Positions 20,646-28,896 are shown, counted from the first letter of the stretch. The stretch: DNA of 64,000 bases from Streptomyces pactum (GCF_002005225.1 NZ_CP019724.1:6893001-6957000), one strand, 5' to 3'. Numbers and translations: made by a program. The notes: generated from the sequence alone by a model not told the origin.

Positions 20646-22091
20646 CTACAGCCCGGGCGCCCGGCGTCCGGGAGCGTCGCTCCGCACGTCCACCTGTAGC
20701 ACCCGCTCCTGCCCCTGCTGCGTCCGTACGCCGTCCCGGTCGTTGCCGCCGAGGCCCCGCGCCGGCCCCTGGCAGCCCTGCGCGGCGGCGATGCCCAGCG
20801 CGACCAGCAGCGTCACGACCACGAACACGAACAGACGCTGCCGCAACAGCCGGGGATTCGCGGGCCGTCGCCAACGGGTCCCCGTGGTCCTCGGCGCCGT
20901 ACGGCCGGCTCCGCTGCGCGGCGCGGGCCTGCCGCCGCTGTTGCGGGAGGTGTTCCGGCCGGTGGTGTCGCGGGACGCGGGCGTGGGCCGGGACCCGGAC
21001 CGCGCCCCACCGCCGCGCGAGGCGCTGTCGCCCCGGCCCGCGGATCCGTTGCGGGACGGCGTGCCACCGCGGGAGGGTGCGCCGCCGCGCGCGGACGCCG
21101 GGCCCCGGCCCCCCGACGTGCTCCGCGGCGCGGGGGTGCCCGGTGCGCCCGGCCGGCCCTGCGGACGCCGCTGAGTACGCTCCGGGTAGGTGTCGGCGAG
21201 CCGTCCCGTGGGCAGGTCCGCCTCCGCGCTGCGCGGCGCGGGCGGCCGTACGTCGGCCAGCCCCTGGGCCTCCCGCGCGGCGATCTCCTTCAGCCGCAGC
21301 GACAACTGCAGCGTGCTGGGGCGCTCCTCGGGGTCCTTGGCCAGGCATGCCCGCACCAGCGGCGCGAGGGCGTCGGGAACCCCGTGGAGCTGGGCCTCCT
21401 CGTGCACCACGCGGTACAGCATCACCTCGGAACTGCCGTGCCCGAAGGGCGAGTCGCCCATCGACGCGTACGCCAGAGTGGCCCCGAGCGAGAACACGTC
21501 CGTGGCCGGTGTGACCGCCGCCCCGCGCACCTGCTCCGGCGCGAGGAACCCGGGGGAGCCGACCGCGGTGCCGACGTGCGTGAGCGTCGAGGCCCCCGTG
21601 GCCCAGGCGATGCCGAAGTCGATGATGCGCGGCCCCTTCGGGGACAGCAGGATGTTGGACGGCTTCAGGTCCCGGTGCACCACCCCGGCCTCGTGCACCG
21701 CGACCAGTCCCTCGGAGAGGGCGGCGCCCACGGCGGCGACGTCAGCCGCGCCGAGCGGGCCCCCGTCGACGACCTTGTCGTGCAGGGAGGGGCCGGGCAC
21801 GTACTGCGTGGCGAACCAGGGCCGGTCCGCGTCCAGGTCCGCGGCGACCAGCCGCGCGGTGCAGCCACCGCGGATCCGCCGTGCCGCCGAGACCTCACGG
21901 GCGAACCGCGACCGGAACTCCTGGTCCTCGGCCAGGTCCGGCCGGATGACTTTCAGCGCGACCCGCTGCCCCTTCTTGTCGGAGCCCAGGTAGACCACGC
22001 CCATCCCACCCGCGCCGAGCCGCCTGTGAAGCCTGAACGAGCCGACGACGCGCGGGTCCTCGCGCCTCAGGCGCATCATCGCCATGTTCAT
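20646..22091 (-). CDS. Membrane-anchored Ser/Thr protein kinase (PknB-like, Hanks type)
   Basis: 481 residues. The N-terminal kinase domain (about 17-275) has the glycine loop LGAGGMGVVYLG, the ATP lysine in VALKVI (about 47), catalytic loop VVHRDLKPSNILL, DFG in RIIDFGIAWA and APEQVRG. A Gly/Ser/Arg/Pro-rich linker of about 140 residues precedes a single membrane helix (LFVFVVVTLLVALGIAAAQG, about 420-440) and a short external tail with no PASTA repeats. The start is ATG 22091 or 22085, after GGGG. It phosphorylates unknown proteins; the minimal sensor suggests control by a partner. Confidence 0.92.
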   Translation of the reverse strand: MNMAMMRLRREDPRVVGSFRLHRRLGAGGMGVVYLGSDKKGQRVALKVIRPDLAEDQEFRSRFAREVSAARRIRGGCTARLVAADLDADRPWFATQYVPGPSLHDKVVDGGPLGAADVAAVGAALSEGLVAVHEAGVVHRDLKPSNILLSPKGPRIIDFGIAWATGASTLTHVGTAVGSPGFLAPEQVRGAAVTPATDVFSLGATLAYASMGDSPFGHGSSEVMLYRVVHEEAQLHGVPDALAPLVRACLAKDPEERPSTLQLSLRLKEIAAREAQGLADVRPPAPRSAEADLPTGRLADTYPERTQRRPQGRPGAPGTPAPRSTSGGRGPASARGGAPSRGGTPSRNGSAGRGDSASRGGGARSGSRPTPASRDTTGRNTSRNSGGRPAPRSGAGRTAPRTTGTRWRRPANPRLLRQRLFVFVVVTLLVALGIAAAQGCQGPARGLGGNDRDGVRTQQGQERVLQVDVRSDAPGRRAPGL

Positions 22092-22680
22092 CCCCGCTGC
22101 CCGGTCCCTGTGACGAGCCACAGCTTACGTTTCCACAGCCGCCCGCGCGCAGAGGCCGCGCCCTCTCGCAACGACGGATTGTCAGTGCCGGGTGCGAGAG
22201 TTGAGGGGCGGTCAGGGAACGGAAGGGCGAGCTTGCCCCGACCCGCACGGTTCCCCAACCGCGCCCCATGGGGCGGCGATTGGACCGGGAGAGGAGAAGC
22301 TGGTGGCGGCGCCAAAGGACGCCGGGGAGGCGCCCCGTGCCTGCGGCGTGGTGGCCGACGAGGCCGTGCACAGGGCGGAGACGGGGGTGCGTACGGAACC
22401 GGCGGAAGTGAGCGAAGTCACCGGACGGCGCGGAGATACCGGGGCACGGCGGGCGCCCCCTCCGGGAAGACCCCGAGACCCAGGTCCCGGTCTCCACCCA
22501 GGGGAGTACACCGCTGGTCATGGCTCATCCTCCGGGAGGCCCGGCAATCGGTACGAGGGCATGACGTCCGGGGAGCGCCGGACGCCTAGATTTGAGGTCA
22601 AGCGGCGGGTGCAGCACTCGTCCCCCGAGGTCAGACGCCCGCCGCTGCCAAAGACAACGGAACCGGTCAGGAGAGGGACC
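22092..22680. other. 589-base intergenic region, no gene seen
   Basis: Between the divergent kinase and small membrane protein genes. A weak promoter-like pair TGACGT (22562) and TAGATT (22587) may serve the small gene. No RNA gene or repeat was recognised; the open frames here lack start signals and coding character. Confidence 0.4.
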
Positions 22681-22863
22681 ATGGCCCAGACGGCACCGCG
22701 GACGCTGGTCCGCACACGGCAAAGCCGCCGTCAGGGACGTCGCCACCCCGTGGTGGCGACGCTCATGGCCCTGCCCCTGGCGGCCCTGCTCCTCCTCGTC
22801 TTCGACGGGTGGGAGACAGTGGCCACACAGGCGTCGTCCGTGGGTGTGATGCTGGGGCGCTGA
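22681..22863 (+). CDS. Small single-TM membrane protein, 60 aa, unknown function
   Basis: AGGAGAGG a few bases before the ATG gives an excellent ribosome-binding site. The N-terminal 25 residues are strongly basic (RTLVRTRQSRRQGRRHP), followed by one membrane helix VVATLMALPLAALLLLVF and a short external tail ending SVGVMLGR. A longer in-frame reading upstream has no coding character. A textbook hairpin terminator with a T-run follows, so it is a separate transcription unit. I do not recognise a family; it resembles other small conserved Streptomyces membrane proteins of unknown role. Confidence 0.7.
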   Translation: MAQTAPRTLVRTRQSRRQGRRHPVVATLMALPLAALLLLVFDGWETVATQASSVGVMLGR

Positions 22864-22949
22864 GCGGCGACCCCAGGCCCGGAAGAGCGGTCCGGGCGGG
22901 GACATCCACCCATGAAACCCCGTGGGGACGGGGGTGCGGCGGACGGCAA

Positions 22950-22989
22950 AATGCCGGCGTAGCTGGGGAGCTGCGCCGGCATTGCTTTT
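22950..22989 (+). terminator. Rho-independent terminator with T-run
   Basis: AATGCCGGCG (22950-22959) pairs perfectly with CGCCGGCATT (22974-22983), with an inner AGCT/AGCT pairing, followed by GCTTTT. A rare T-tailed terminator for this GC-rich DNA, downstream of the 60-aa membrane protein gene. Confidence 0.8.
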
Positions 22990-23089
22990 CCCCGGACCGA
23001 GGACCTTCGGGCTCACGGCCTCCAGGGCTGACGGCCTCCCGGGCCCGCGGGGCGAGGGCGGGCGGACGACCCCTGCGTACCCTCACCCC

Positions 23090-24355
23090 GTGACAACGGA
23101 CCACCTCCTGCCCGCCCTGACAGCCCGCGTCAGGGCAACGGCGCACGCCCGCACCCCGGCCTGCCCCTGCGGCGCGGCCACGGCCGCGGACGGCGCTGCC
23201 TCCACCGCCGCGGACCGTCCCGTCTCCACCGCCGCGGACGGCGCTGCCTCCACCGCCGCGGACGGCGCTGCCTCCACCGTCGCGGATCGTCCCGTCTCCA
23301 CCTTCACGGACGGCGCCGCCTCCACCGTCGCGGACGGCGCTGCCTTCACCGTCGCGGACCGTCCCGTCTCCACCCTCACGGACGGCGCCGCCTCCACCGT
23401 CGCGGTCGGCGCTGCCTTCACCGTCGCGGACCGTCCCGTCTCCACCCTCACGGACGGCGCCGCATCCACCGCCGCGGACCGCACCGACGCCACCGCCGCG
23501 GATGGCCCCGACGCGACCCTTGCCGACCGCCCCGACTCCACCGTCGTCCGGCACGCGGGCACCGTCGCCAAGGCCCACGCGGCGGACGCCGACCCGGCCG
23601 AGCTGGCCCTCCGTGTCACCGTCGCCGCCCGGCTCCCCGGCATCCTCCTGCCCCCGCTCGGCCCGGCGCCCGTCACCGTGCACGGACGGCTCGTCACGTA
23701 CTGGCCGTACGGCACCCCCGTGGACCCGGAGAACCCGGACGCGGCGCCCTGGGAGTCAGCGGCCACCCTCCTCGCCCGCCTCCACCGGACGCCCGCCCCC
23801 GCCGCCGTACCCCCCATGCGCGGCCCCGCGAAGGCCGCGCAGGCCGTCGCCCGCCTCCGGACCGCCGCCCCGCACCACCCCGCCACCGCCCCCGTGCTGC
23901 ACGCCTGGGCCACCCTCCCCGCCTGGGCACGCGGCGAGGCGCCGATGCCGGACACGACCACCCTCTGCCACGGCGACCTCCACCTCGGCCAGCTCATACG
24001 CCACCCCGCGCCCGAAGGCCCCTGGCTGCTGATAGACGTCGACGACCTCGGCACCGGCGTCCCGGGCTGGGACCTGGCCCGCCCGGCTGCCTGGTACGCC
24101 TGCGGTCTGCTCCCGCCCGACGACTGGCACCGCTTCCTGACCGCCTACCGCGCGGCCGGCGGCCCGGCCGTCCCGTCGCACGGCGATCCCTGGCCCGCCC
24201 TCGACGCCCCGGCCCGCGCCCTCACCACGCAGACCGCCGCCCGGGCCGTCACCAAGGCGGTCGCGGCGGGCCGGCCCCTGGACGAGGTGGAACAGCCCCT
24301 GGTCGACGCCTGCGCCCGGATAGCCTCCGCCGGCCCCTCCGCCCCACGCGGCTGA
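23090..24355 (+). CDS. APH-family phosphotransferase with an internal repeat insertion
   Basis: 421 residues. The kinase features lie in the second half: VVRHAGTVAKAHA (ATP-site strand and Lys), TLCHGDLHLGQLI (catalytic HGD loop with Asp and downstream Gln), LLIDVDDLGTGVPGWDLARP (metal-binding Asp of the APH DFG-equivalent). It phosphorylates a small molecule with ATP; the substrate is unknown. Residues 32-151 are fifteen tandem 8-residue units (AADGAAST/VADRPVST types) inserted between an N-terminal CPCG segment and the ATP-site strand. The GTG at 23090 fits the first conserved segment but lacks a strong Shine-Dalgarno. Confidence 0.78.
   Translation: MTTDHLLPALTARVRATAHARTPACPCGAATAADGAASTAADRPVSTAADGAASTAADGAASTVADRPVSTFTDGAASTVADGAAFTVADRPVSTLTDGAASTVAVGAAFTVADRPVSTLTDGAASTAADRTDATAADGPDATLADRPDSTVVRHAGTVAKAHAADADPAELALRVTVAARLPGILLPPLGPAPVTVHGRLVTYWPYGTPVDPENPDAAPWESAATLLARLHRTPAPAAVPPMRGPAKAAQAVARLRTAAPHHPATAPVLHAWATLPAWARGEAPMPDTTTLCHGDLHLGQLIRHPAPEGPWLLIDVDDLGTGVPGWDLARPAAWYACGLLPPDDWHRFLTAYRAAGGPAVPSHGDPWPALDAPARALTTQTAARAVTKAVAAGRPLDEVEQPLVDACARIASAGPSAPRG
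23183..23542 (+). repeat. Fifteen-copy 24-bp minisatellite inside the APH-like gene
   Basis: Fifteen head-to-tail 24-base units encode 8-residue blocks of two main types, (A/V)ADGAA(S/F)T and VADRPVST, ending in a LADRPDST unit that probably represents the ancestral sequence. A higher-order 72-base unit (three blocks) repeats between about 23279 and 23470. The frame is kept throughout. Confidence 0.9.
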
Positions 24356-24456
24356 GCCGAAGTTTCCCGCAGTAGGGTGCAACCGACCCGCGGCCGGACA
24401 GAGTCTGTCCTGGCGATACGCGAAGCAGGACCGACCGGCGAGGAGTTGAGCCGAGC

Positions 24457-24744
24457 ATGCAGTGCCCCAAGTGTCACGCACCGATGCACACCTACAACCG
24501 CAACGGCGTTCAGATCGAGCAGTGCAGCGGCTGCCGCGGGATCTTTCTCGACTACGGCGAGCTCGAGTCGCTGACCCGTCTGGAGGCCCAGTGGTCCCAG
24601 TCCGCTCCGCCGCCGGCCCCGCCCGCCGCCCCGCAGGCCTACCCGGCCGCTCCGGCCCCCGCCTGGGGCGCCCCGCACGGCCACCACGGCCACCACGGCC
24701 ACCACCGTCAGAAGGGCTTCGGCCGCATGCTCTTCTCGAGCTGA
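24457..24744 (+). CDS. Zinc-ribbon (TFIIB-type) small protein
   Basis: 95 residues. The N-terminus is a four-cysteine zinc ribbon, MQCPKCHAPM and EQCSGCRGIFLDYGELESL, which matches the zf-TFIIB small-protein family where the second knuckle is followed by the (W/F)LDxGEL motif. A Pro/Ala linker and a His-rich stretch (HGHHGHHGHH, possible extra metal binding) lead to a short basic end (RQKGFGRMLFSS). Role unknown; zinc binding is inferred from the cysteines. A perfect hairpin separates it from the tRNA cluster on the other strand. Confidence 0.82.
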   Translation: MQCPKCHAPMHTYNRNGVQIEQCSGCRGIFLDYGELESLTRLEAQWSQSAPPPAPPAAPQAYPAAPAPAWGAPHGHHGHHGHHRQKGFGRMLFSS

Positions 24745-24784
24745 TCCAGCGGTTCCAGTAGCTCCTGCAGAGCGCAGACACGAC

Positions 24785-24819
24785 GGAGCCCCCGACCGTA
24801 CGAGACGGCCGGGGGCTCC
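24785..24819. terminator. Bidirectional terminator hairpin
   Basis: GGAGCCCCCG pairs with CGGGGGCTCC around a 15-base loop, placed between the zinc-ribbon gene (+) and the end of the tRNA operon (-). Confidence 0.75.
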
Positions 24820-24826
24820 GGTGATG

Positions 24827-24898
24827 TGGACGATACTGGGATTGAACCAGTGACCTCTTCCGTGTCAGGGAAGCGCTCTCCCGCTGAGCTAATCGTCC
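24827..24898 (-). tRNA. tRNA-Val (GAC)
   Basis: A 72-nt cloverleaf. The acceptor stem is GGACGAT/ATCGTCC, discriminator A, anticodon loop CTGACAC flanked by CTTCC/GGAAG. No encoded CCA. Last gene of the Gly-Cys-Val-Val-Val operon. Confidence 0.95.
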
Positions 24899-24920
24899 TG
24901 GGAGTGCTGCGAACACTGCG

Positions 24921-24992
24921 TGCGCGATACTGGGATTGAACCAGTGACCTCTTCCGTGTCAGGGAAGCGCTCTCCCGCTGAGCTAATCGCGC
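24921..24992 (-). tRNA. tRNA-Val (GAC), acceptor-stem variant
   Basis: Identical to its two neighbours except for the acceptor stem, GCGCGAT/ATCGCGC, where two pairs differ with full compensation. Anticodon GAC, discriminator A. Confidence 0.95.
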
Positions 24993-25011
24993 GGGGATCC
25001 TCGCGGATCAG

Positions 25012-25083
25012 TGGACGATACTGGGATTGAACCAGTGACCTCTTCCGTGTCAGGGAAGCGCTCTCCCGCTGAGCTAATCGTCC
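25012..25083 (-). tRNA. tRNA-Val (GAC)
   Basis: 72 nt, the same sequence as the copy at 24827-24898. Third gene of the tRNA operon as transcribed. Confidence 0.95.
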
Positions 25084-25087
25084 TTGG

Positions 25088-25158
25088 AGGTGGAGACGGG
25101 ATTTGAACCCGTGTAGACGGCTTTGCAGGCCGTTGCCTCGCCTCTCGGCCACTCCACC
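25088..25158 (-). tRNA. tRNA-Cys (GCA)
   Basis: 71 nt, followed by an encoded CCA (25085-25087). Acceptor GGTGGAG/CTCCACC, anticodon loop CTGCAAA, discriminator T, as expected for tRNA-Cys. Confidence 0.95.
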
Positions 25159-25195
25159 AGGAGTGCGGGGACCCGGGAGGCCCCCTCTTCCTGCG

Positions 25196-25268
25196 AGCGG
25201 ACGACGAGGTTCGAACTCGCGACCTCAACCTTGGCAAGGTTGCGCTCTACCAACTGAGCTACGTCCGC
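25196..25268 (-). tRNA. tRNA-Gly (GCC)
   Basis: 73 nt. Acceptor GCGGACG/CGTCCGC, anticodon loop TTGCCAA, discriminator T. First gene of the tRNA operon. Confidence 0.95.
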
Positions 25269-25309
25269 CTGTCGGTTCGGTCCGCTTCCGCGTCCCGGCG
25301 ACGTCATGA

Positions 25310-25337
25310 ACTCTAGCGGATTCCGGGGCCAGTACAA
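25310..25337 (-). promoter_or_regulatory. Promoter of the tRNA-Gly-Cys-Val3 operon
   Basis: On the minus strand, TTGTAC (25337-25332) and TAGAGT (25315-25310) are separated by 16 bases, close to the vegetative sigma-HrdB consensus, about 40 bases before tRNA-Gly. Confidence 0.6.
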
Positions 25338-25444
25338 AAACGCGTTTGTGCAGCGTGCTGCGGTGCGTCCGCTCGTGGACCTGGTCAGGGCACCGGAAGG
25401 ACAGGTCCGGGTCGCCTCCGGGACACCGGCCTAGACTCGACAGC

Positions 25445-26497
25445 GTGCCCGACCACCCTCCCCTCGCCCGCTTCGGCGACCGCCTCGCCACCGGTCTCCT
25501 CGACGTCACGAACGACCCCTCCGCTCTGGAATCAGAGGGCTTCTGGGCCGTCTGCGCGGACTTCGAGGGGCGCCTGACCTGCGCACGCTTCGCCGAGACC
25601 CGGACGCGGCCGGTGCCGGCGCCCGCCCCGGGCCGGTGGCGGGGGCCCGCCGTCGGTGACTGGACGTCCTCGCTCGACCGCGCCGCGTACACGGCGGCCG
25701 TACGCCGCATCCGCGAGCACATAGCCGCCGGGGAGGTCTACCAGGCCAACCTGTGCCGGGTGCTCTCGGCGCCCGTCGCGCCAGGGGCCGACGTGGACGC
25801 CCTCACCGCGCTGCTGGCCCGCGGCAACCCGGCGCCGTACGCCGGAACGATTCGGCTGCCCGGGCACGGCGTCGAGATCGCCACCGCGTCGCCCGAGCTC
25901 TTTCTGCGCCGGGACGGCAGGATCGTCGAGTCCGGGCCGATCAAGGGCACCGGGCGGACCGAGGCCGACCTGCTGGAGAAGGACTACGCCGAGAACGTGA
26001 TGATCGTGGACCTGGTCCGCAACGACATCGGCCGGGTCTGCGCCACGGGGACCGTCACGGTGCCCGACCTGTGCGCGGTCGAGAAACATCCGGGTCTCGT
26101 GCACCTCGTGTCGTCGGTACGGGGCGAGCTGCGCGCGGGCGCCGGCTGGCCGGAGCTGCTCGACGCGGCCTTTCCGCCCGGGTCCGTCACCGGAGCGCCC
26201 AAGTCGAGCGCCCTGCGGATCATCGACGCGCTGGAGACCGCGCCCCGGGGCCCGTACTGCGGGGGCATCGGCTGGGTCGACGCCGACCGGGGCACCGGCG
26301 AGCTGGCCGTCGGCATCCGCACCTTCTGGGCCGACCGTGCCGCGGGACTGCTGCGCTTCGGCACCGGCGCCGGCATCACCTGGGGCTCCGATCCCGAGGG
26401 GGAGTGGCGGGAGACCGAACTGAAGGCGTCCCGGCTGCTCGCGGTAGCGTCGGGCGCGTACGAGGCGAACGGAAGCGGAGAGGCGCTACTGACGTGA
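25445..26497 (+). CDS. pabB: Aminodeoxychorismate synthase component I (chorismate-binding)
   Basis: 350 residues. Converts chorismate and ammonia to 4-amino-4-deoxychorismate for p-aminobenzoate/folate. The chorismate-binding domain fills the protein: YTAAVRRIREHIAAGEVYQANLCR, ASPELFLRR, VESGPIKGTGRT (PIKGT with the lysine typical of PabB rather than the Ala of TrpE), VRNDIGRVC, and FPPGSVTGAPK followed by GPYCGGIGW. It is shorter than anthranilate/PabB proteins with a full N-terminal domain. The GTG at 25445 is chosen for length. GTGA overlap with pabC makes a two-gene operon. The glutamine amidotransferase partner is not in the window. Confidence 0.9.
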   Translation: MPDHPPLARFGDRLATGLLDVTNDPSALESEGFWAVCADFEGRLTCARFAETRTRPVPAPAPGRWRGPAVGDWTSSLDRAAYTAAVRRIREHIAAGEVYQANLCRVLSAPVAPGADVDALTALLARGNPAPYAGTIRLPGHGVEIATASPELFLRRDGRIVESGPIKGTGRTEADLLEKDYAENVMIVDLVRNDIGRVCATGTVTVPDLCAVEKHPGLVHLVSSVRGELRAGAGWPELLDAAFPPGSVTGAPKSSALRIIDALETAPRGPYCGGIGWVDADRGTGELAVGIRTFWADRAAGLLRFGTGAGITWGSDPEGEWRETELKASRLLAVASGAYEANGSGEALLT

Positions 26498-27315
26498 AGA
26501 TCTGGCTCGACGGCGGGCTGCAGGACATCGAGTCCGCCCGCGTCTCCGTCCTCGACCACGGGCTGACCGTGGGCGACGGCATCTTCGAGACGGTGAAGGC
26601 GGTGGACGGCAGGCCGTTCGCGCTGACCCGGCACCTCGACCGGCTGACCCGCTCGGCCCGCGGCCTGGGGCTGCCCGATCCCGACCTCGACGAGGTGCGC
26701 CGCGCCTGCGCCGCCGTCCTCGAGGTCAACCCCATGCCGCTGGGCCGGCTGCGCGTCACCTACACCGGCGGCCACGGCCCGCTCGGCTCCGACCGCGGCG
26801 AGCACGGCCCGACCCTCGTCGTCGCCCTGGGCGAGACCGGCCGCCGCCCCGACTCCACGGCCGTGATCACAGTGCCCTGGACCCGCAACGAGCGCGGCGC
26901 GCTCACCGGCCTGAAGACCACCTCCTACGCCGAGAACGTCGTCGCCCTCGCCCGCGCCCGCGAACGGGGCGCGTCGGAGGCGCTGTTCGGCAACACGGTG
27001 GGGCAGTTGTGCGAGGGCACCGGGTCGAACGTCTTCGTCGTCCTCGACGGCGAGATCCACACCCCGCCGGTCGCCTCCGGCTGCCTCGCCGGGATCACCC
27101 GGGCCCTGGCCGTCGAGTGGACCGGCGCCCGCGAGACCGACCTCCCGCTGGACGTCCTGGACCGCGCCGACGAGGTCTTCCTGACCTCCACGCTGCGGGA
27201 CGTGCAGGCCGTGCACCGCGTCGACGACCGCGAGCTGCCGGGCACTCCGGGGCCGGTGACCGCGAAGGCCATGCGGATCTTCGAGGAGCGGTCCGGGGAC
27301 GACCTGGATCCGTGA
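26494..27315 (+). CDS. pabC: Aminodeoxychorismate lyase (class IV PLP aminotransferase fold)
   Basis: 273 residues. Releases pyruvate from aminodeoxychorismate to give p-aminobenzoate. Class IV features: SVLDHGLTVGDGIFETVK near the start, the PLP lysine in ALTGLKTTSYAENVVAL, and the C-terminal EALFGNTVGQLCEGTGSNVF and PPVASGCLAGITR motifs. The overlap with pabB supports lyase over branched-chain or D-amino-acid aminotransferase, which share the fold. The start is the GTG inside the pabB stop (GTGA). Confidence 0.9.
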   Translation: MKIWLDGGLQDIESARVSVLDHGLTVGDGIFETVKAVDGRPFALTRHLDRLTRSARGLGLPDPDLDEVRRACAAVLEVNPMPLGRLRVTYTGGHGPLGSDRGEHGPTLVVALGETGRRPDSTAVITVPWTRNERGALTGLKTTSYAENVVALARARERGASEALFGNTVGQLCEGTGSNVFVVLDGEIHTPPVASGCLAGITRALAVEWTGARETDLPLDVLDRADEVFLTSTLRDVQAVHRVDDRELPGTPGPVTAKAMRIFEERSGDDLDP

Positions 27316-27409
27316 CCGGGGGCACGACCGGGGGCAACGGACCACCGTGGACGCACGGCTGCCGGATATTCGGCTGCCCTTCGCCTCCGCGGCGGGTAGA
27401 ACACCCGTG

Positions 27410-28234
27410 ATGACCACGACCCTGCGGCCGACCGAGCCGCTTCAGCGCGCCGCCGACGGGACGCGTTCACGCCGCTACCAGGTGTGCGTGAACAGCCGTC
27501 CCGTCGGCGCGATACACCTCGGCACCTCGCGAGCCTTCGGCGACTCGGTGGCCGTGATCCACGAGTTGCGCGTCGACGAACCCGACCGCCGGCGCGGCCG
27601 GGGCACGGTGGCCGCCCTCGCGGCCGAGGAGGTCGCTCGGGGCTGGGGCTGCCGGCAGATCGAGGCGAGCGTCGCCCCCGACGCCGAGGCGGGCCTGCGG
27701 CTCACCCAGGCGCTCGGCTACGTCCTGCGCACCCGCGGCATGACCAAGCCGCTCGGCGCCACCCCGCCCGCCCTGCCCGCGGGCAGCCGCGCGCGGTCCA
27801 TGACGCGACACGAGTTCGACCTGTGGCAGGAGTACGAGTCGGAGCAGTACGCCCGTACCTGGATCGAGCGGGGAGTGCCCGAGGCCGAGGCGTACGCGAA
27901 GGCGCGCAGCGATCACGAGGTGCTCCTGCCGCAAGGGCTGGACACCGAGAACATGCTGTTCAGCGTGGTGGAGCAGGAGGGGACGCGGGTCGGCGTCCTG
28001 TGGCTGGCGCTGCGCGAGGACCGGGCCTTCGTCTTCGACGTCGAGGTCGACGCCGCCCACCGGGGCCGTGGGCACGGCCGCACGCTGATGCTGCTGGCCG
28101 AGGCGCAGGCGATCGCCGCCGGCCGGCCGCTGATCGGGCTCAACGTCTTCGCGGGCAACACCGCGGCCGAGCGGCTCTACGAGTCGCTCGGCTACGCGAC
28201 CACGCGGTACAGCTTCTACAAACCGCTGCTCTGA
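27410..28234 (+). CDS. Tandem-domain GNAT acetyltransferase
   Basis: 274 residues with two GNAT-like halves. The first (about 20-120) has IHELRVDEPDRRRGRGTVAA and ALGYVLRTRGMTK; the second (about 135-272) has FVFDVEVDAAHRGRGHGRTL and NTAAERLYESLGYATTRYSF. Both carry an acetyl-CoA loop (RRRGRG, RGRGHG). The ATG at 27410 lacks a strong ribosome-binding site. Substrate unknown; tandem GNAT proteins in actinobacteria include mycothiol synthase, but this one stands next to pabC without mycothiol genes, so that identity is not claimed. Confidence 0.8.
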   Translation: MTTTLRPTEPLQRAADGTRSRRYQVCVNSRPVGAIHLGTSRAFGDSVAVIHELRVDEPDRRRGRGTVAALAAEEVARGWGCRQIEASVAPDAEAGLRLTQALGYVLRTRGMTKPLGATPPALPAGSRARSMTRHEFDLWQEYESEQYARTWIERGVPEAEAYAKARSDHEVLLPQGLDTENMLFSVVEQEGTRVGVLWLALREDRAFVFDVEVDAAHRGRGHGRTLMLLAEAQAIAAGRPLIGLNVFAGNTAAERLYESLGYATTRYSFYKPLL

Positions 28235-28280
28235 CCTTCTGCGCGAACCGCTGCTCTGACCCCCTGCGAACCGCTGCTCC
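28220..28280 (+). repeat. ~24-bp tandem triplication of the acetyltransferase 3' end
   Basis: AACCGCTGCTCTGACC, which contains the last codons and the stop of the acetyltransferase gene, recurs at 28246 and partly at 28269 (spacing 25 and 23 bases). Confidence 0.7.
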
Positions 28281-28326
28281 GGCAGCGGGCGGGACGGCAG
28301 CAGGGCCGGCCGGGGGTCCTCCCGGA

Positions 28327-28851
28327 TCAGTCCCGCTGCTCGGCGAGCAGCCGGTCCGCGATCTCCTCGACGCGCTCGCGCAGCCCCTCCTGGCTCTTGC
28401 CGCCGTCGAGGCGCTCGCCGCCGATCACATAGGTGGGGGTGCCGGTCACGCCGATGGCCTTGCCCTCGGCCTGATCGGCATCGACGATCAGGATGTGCCG
28501 GCCGTCGATCAGCGCGGTGTCGAACTCCTCCGCGTCCAGTCCCAGTTCCCGGGCCACCGACACCAGGAGGGGTTCTCCCGCACGGTCCAGCTCCGCGACC
28601 CGGTCCAGCACGGCCTCGGCGTACTGCCACCCCTGTCCCTGTGCCACCGCCTCCTCGGCGGCCTGGGCGGCGGCGAAGGAGTGCTTGTGCTTCTCCAGGG
28701 GGAAGTGCCGCAGCCGCAGCTCCAGACGGTCGCCGTAGCGGGCGCGCAGGGCGCGGATGTCGTCCAGGGCGGTGTGGCAGTCCGGGCACTGGAGCTCGCA
28801 CCAGACGTCGAGGACGGGCGCGGCGGGACGGACGGGGGAGGAGTCGCTCAT
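28327..28851 (-). CDS. DsbA-family thioredoxin-fold protein with CPDC site
   Basis: 174 residues. Thioredoxin-fold oxidoreductase with active-site CELQCPDCH near residue 22 and the cis-Pro loop VTGTPTYVIGGERLDG near residue 140, with the alpha-helical insertion typical of DsbA between them. There is no signal peptide, so it should act in the cytoplasm, unlike classical DsbA; related cytoplasmic members include FrnE-type proteins. The ATG at 28851 is preceded by GGGAG at good distance. Monocistronic and divergent from the small membrane protein that follows on the plus strand. Confidence 0.82.
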   Translation of the reverse strand: MSDSSPVRPAAPVLDVWCELQCPDCHTALDDIRALRARYGDRLELRLRHFPLEKHKHSFAAAQAAEEAVAQGQGWQYAEAVLDRVAELDRAGEPLLVSVARELGLDAEEFDTALIDGRHILIVDADQAEGKAIGVTGTPTYVIGGERLDGGKSQEGLRERVEEIADRLLAEQRD

Positions 28852-28896
28852 GGGGGCCATTCTCCCAGCCCGCGGGACGGCACCCGGACCACCGCC

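Noticed and set aside
25310..25444. Longer pabB start upstream of 25445
   Set aside because: It would overlap the tRNA promoter and add sequence unlike PabB.
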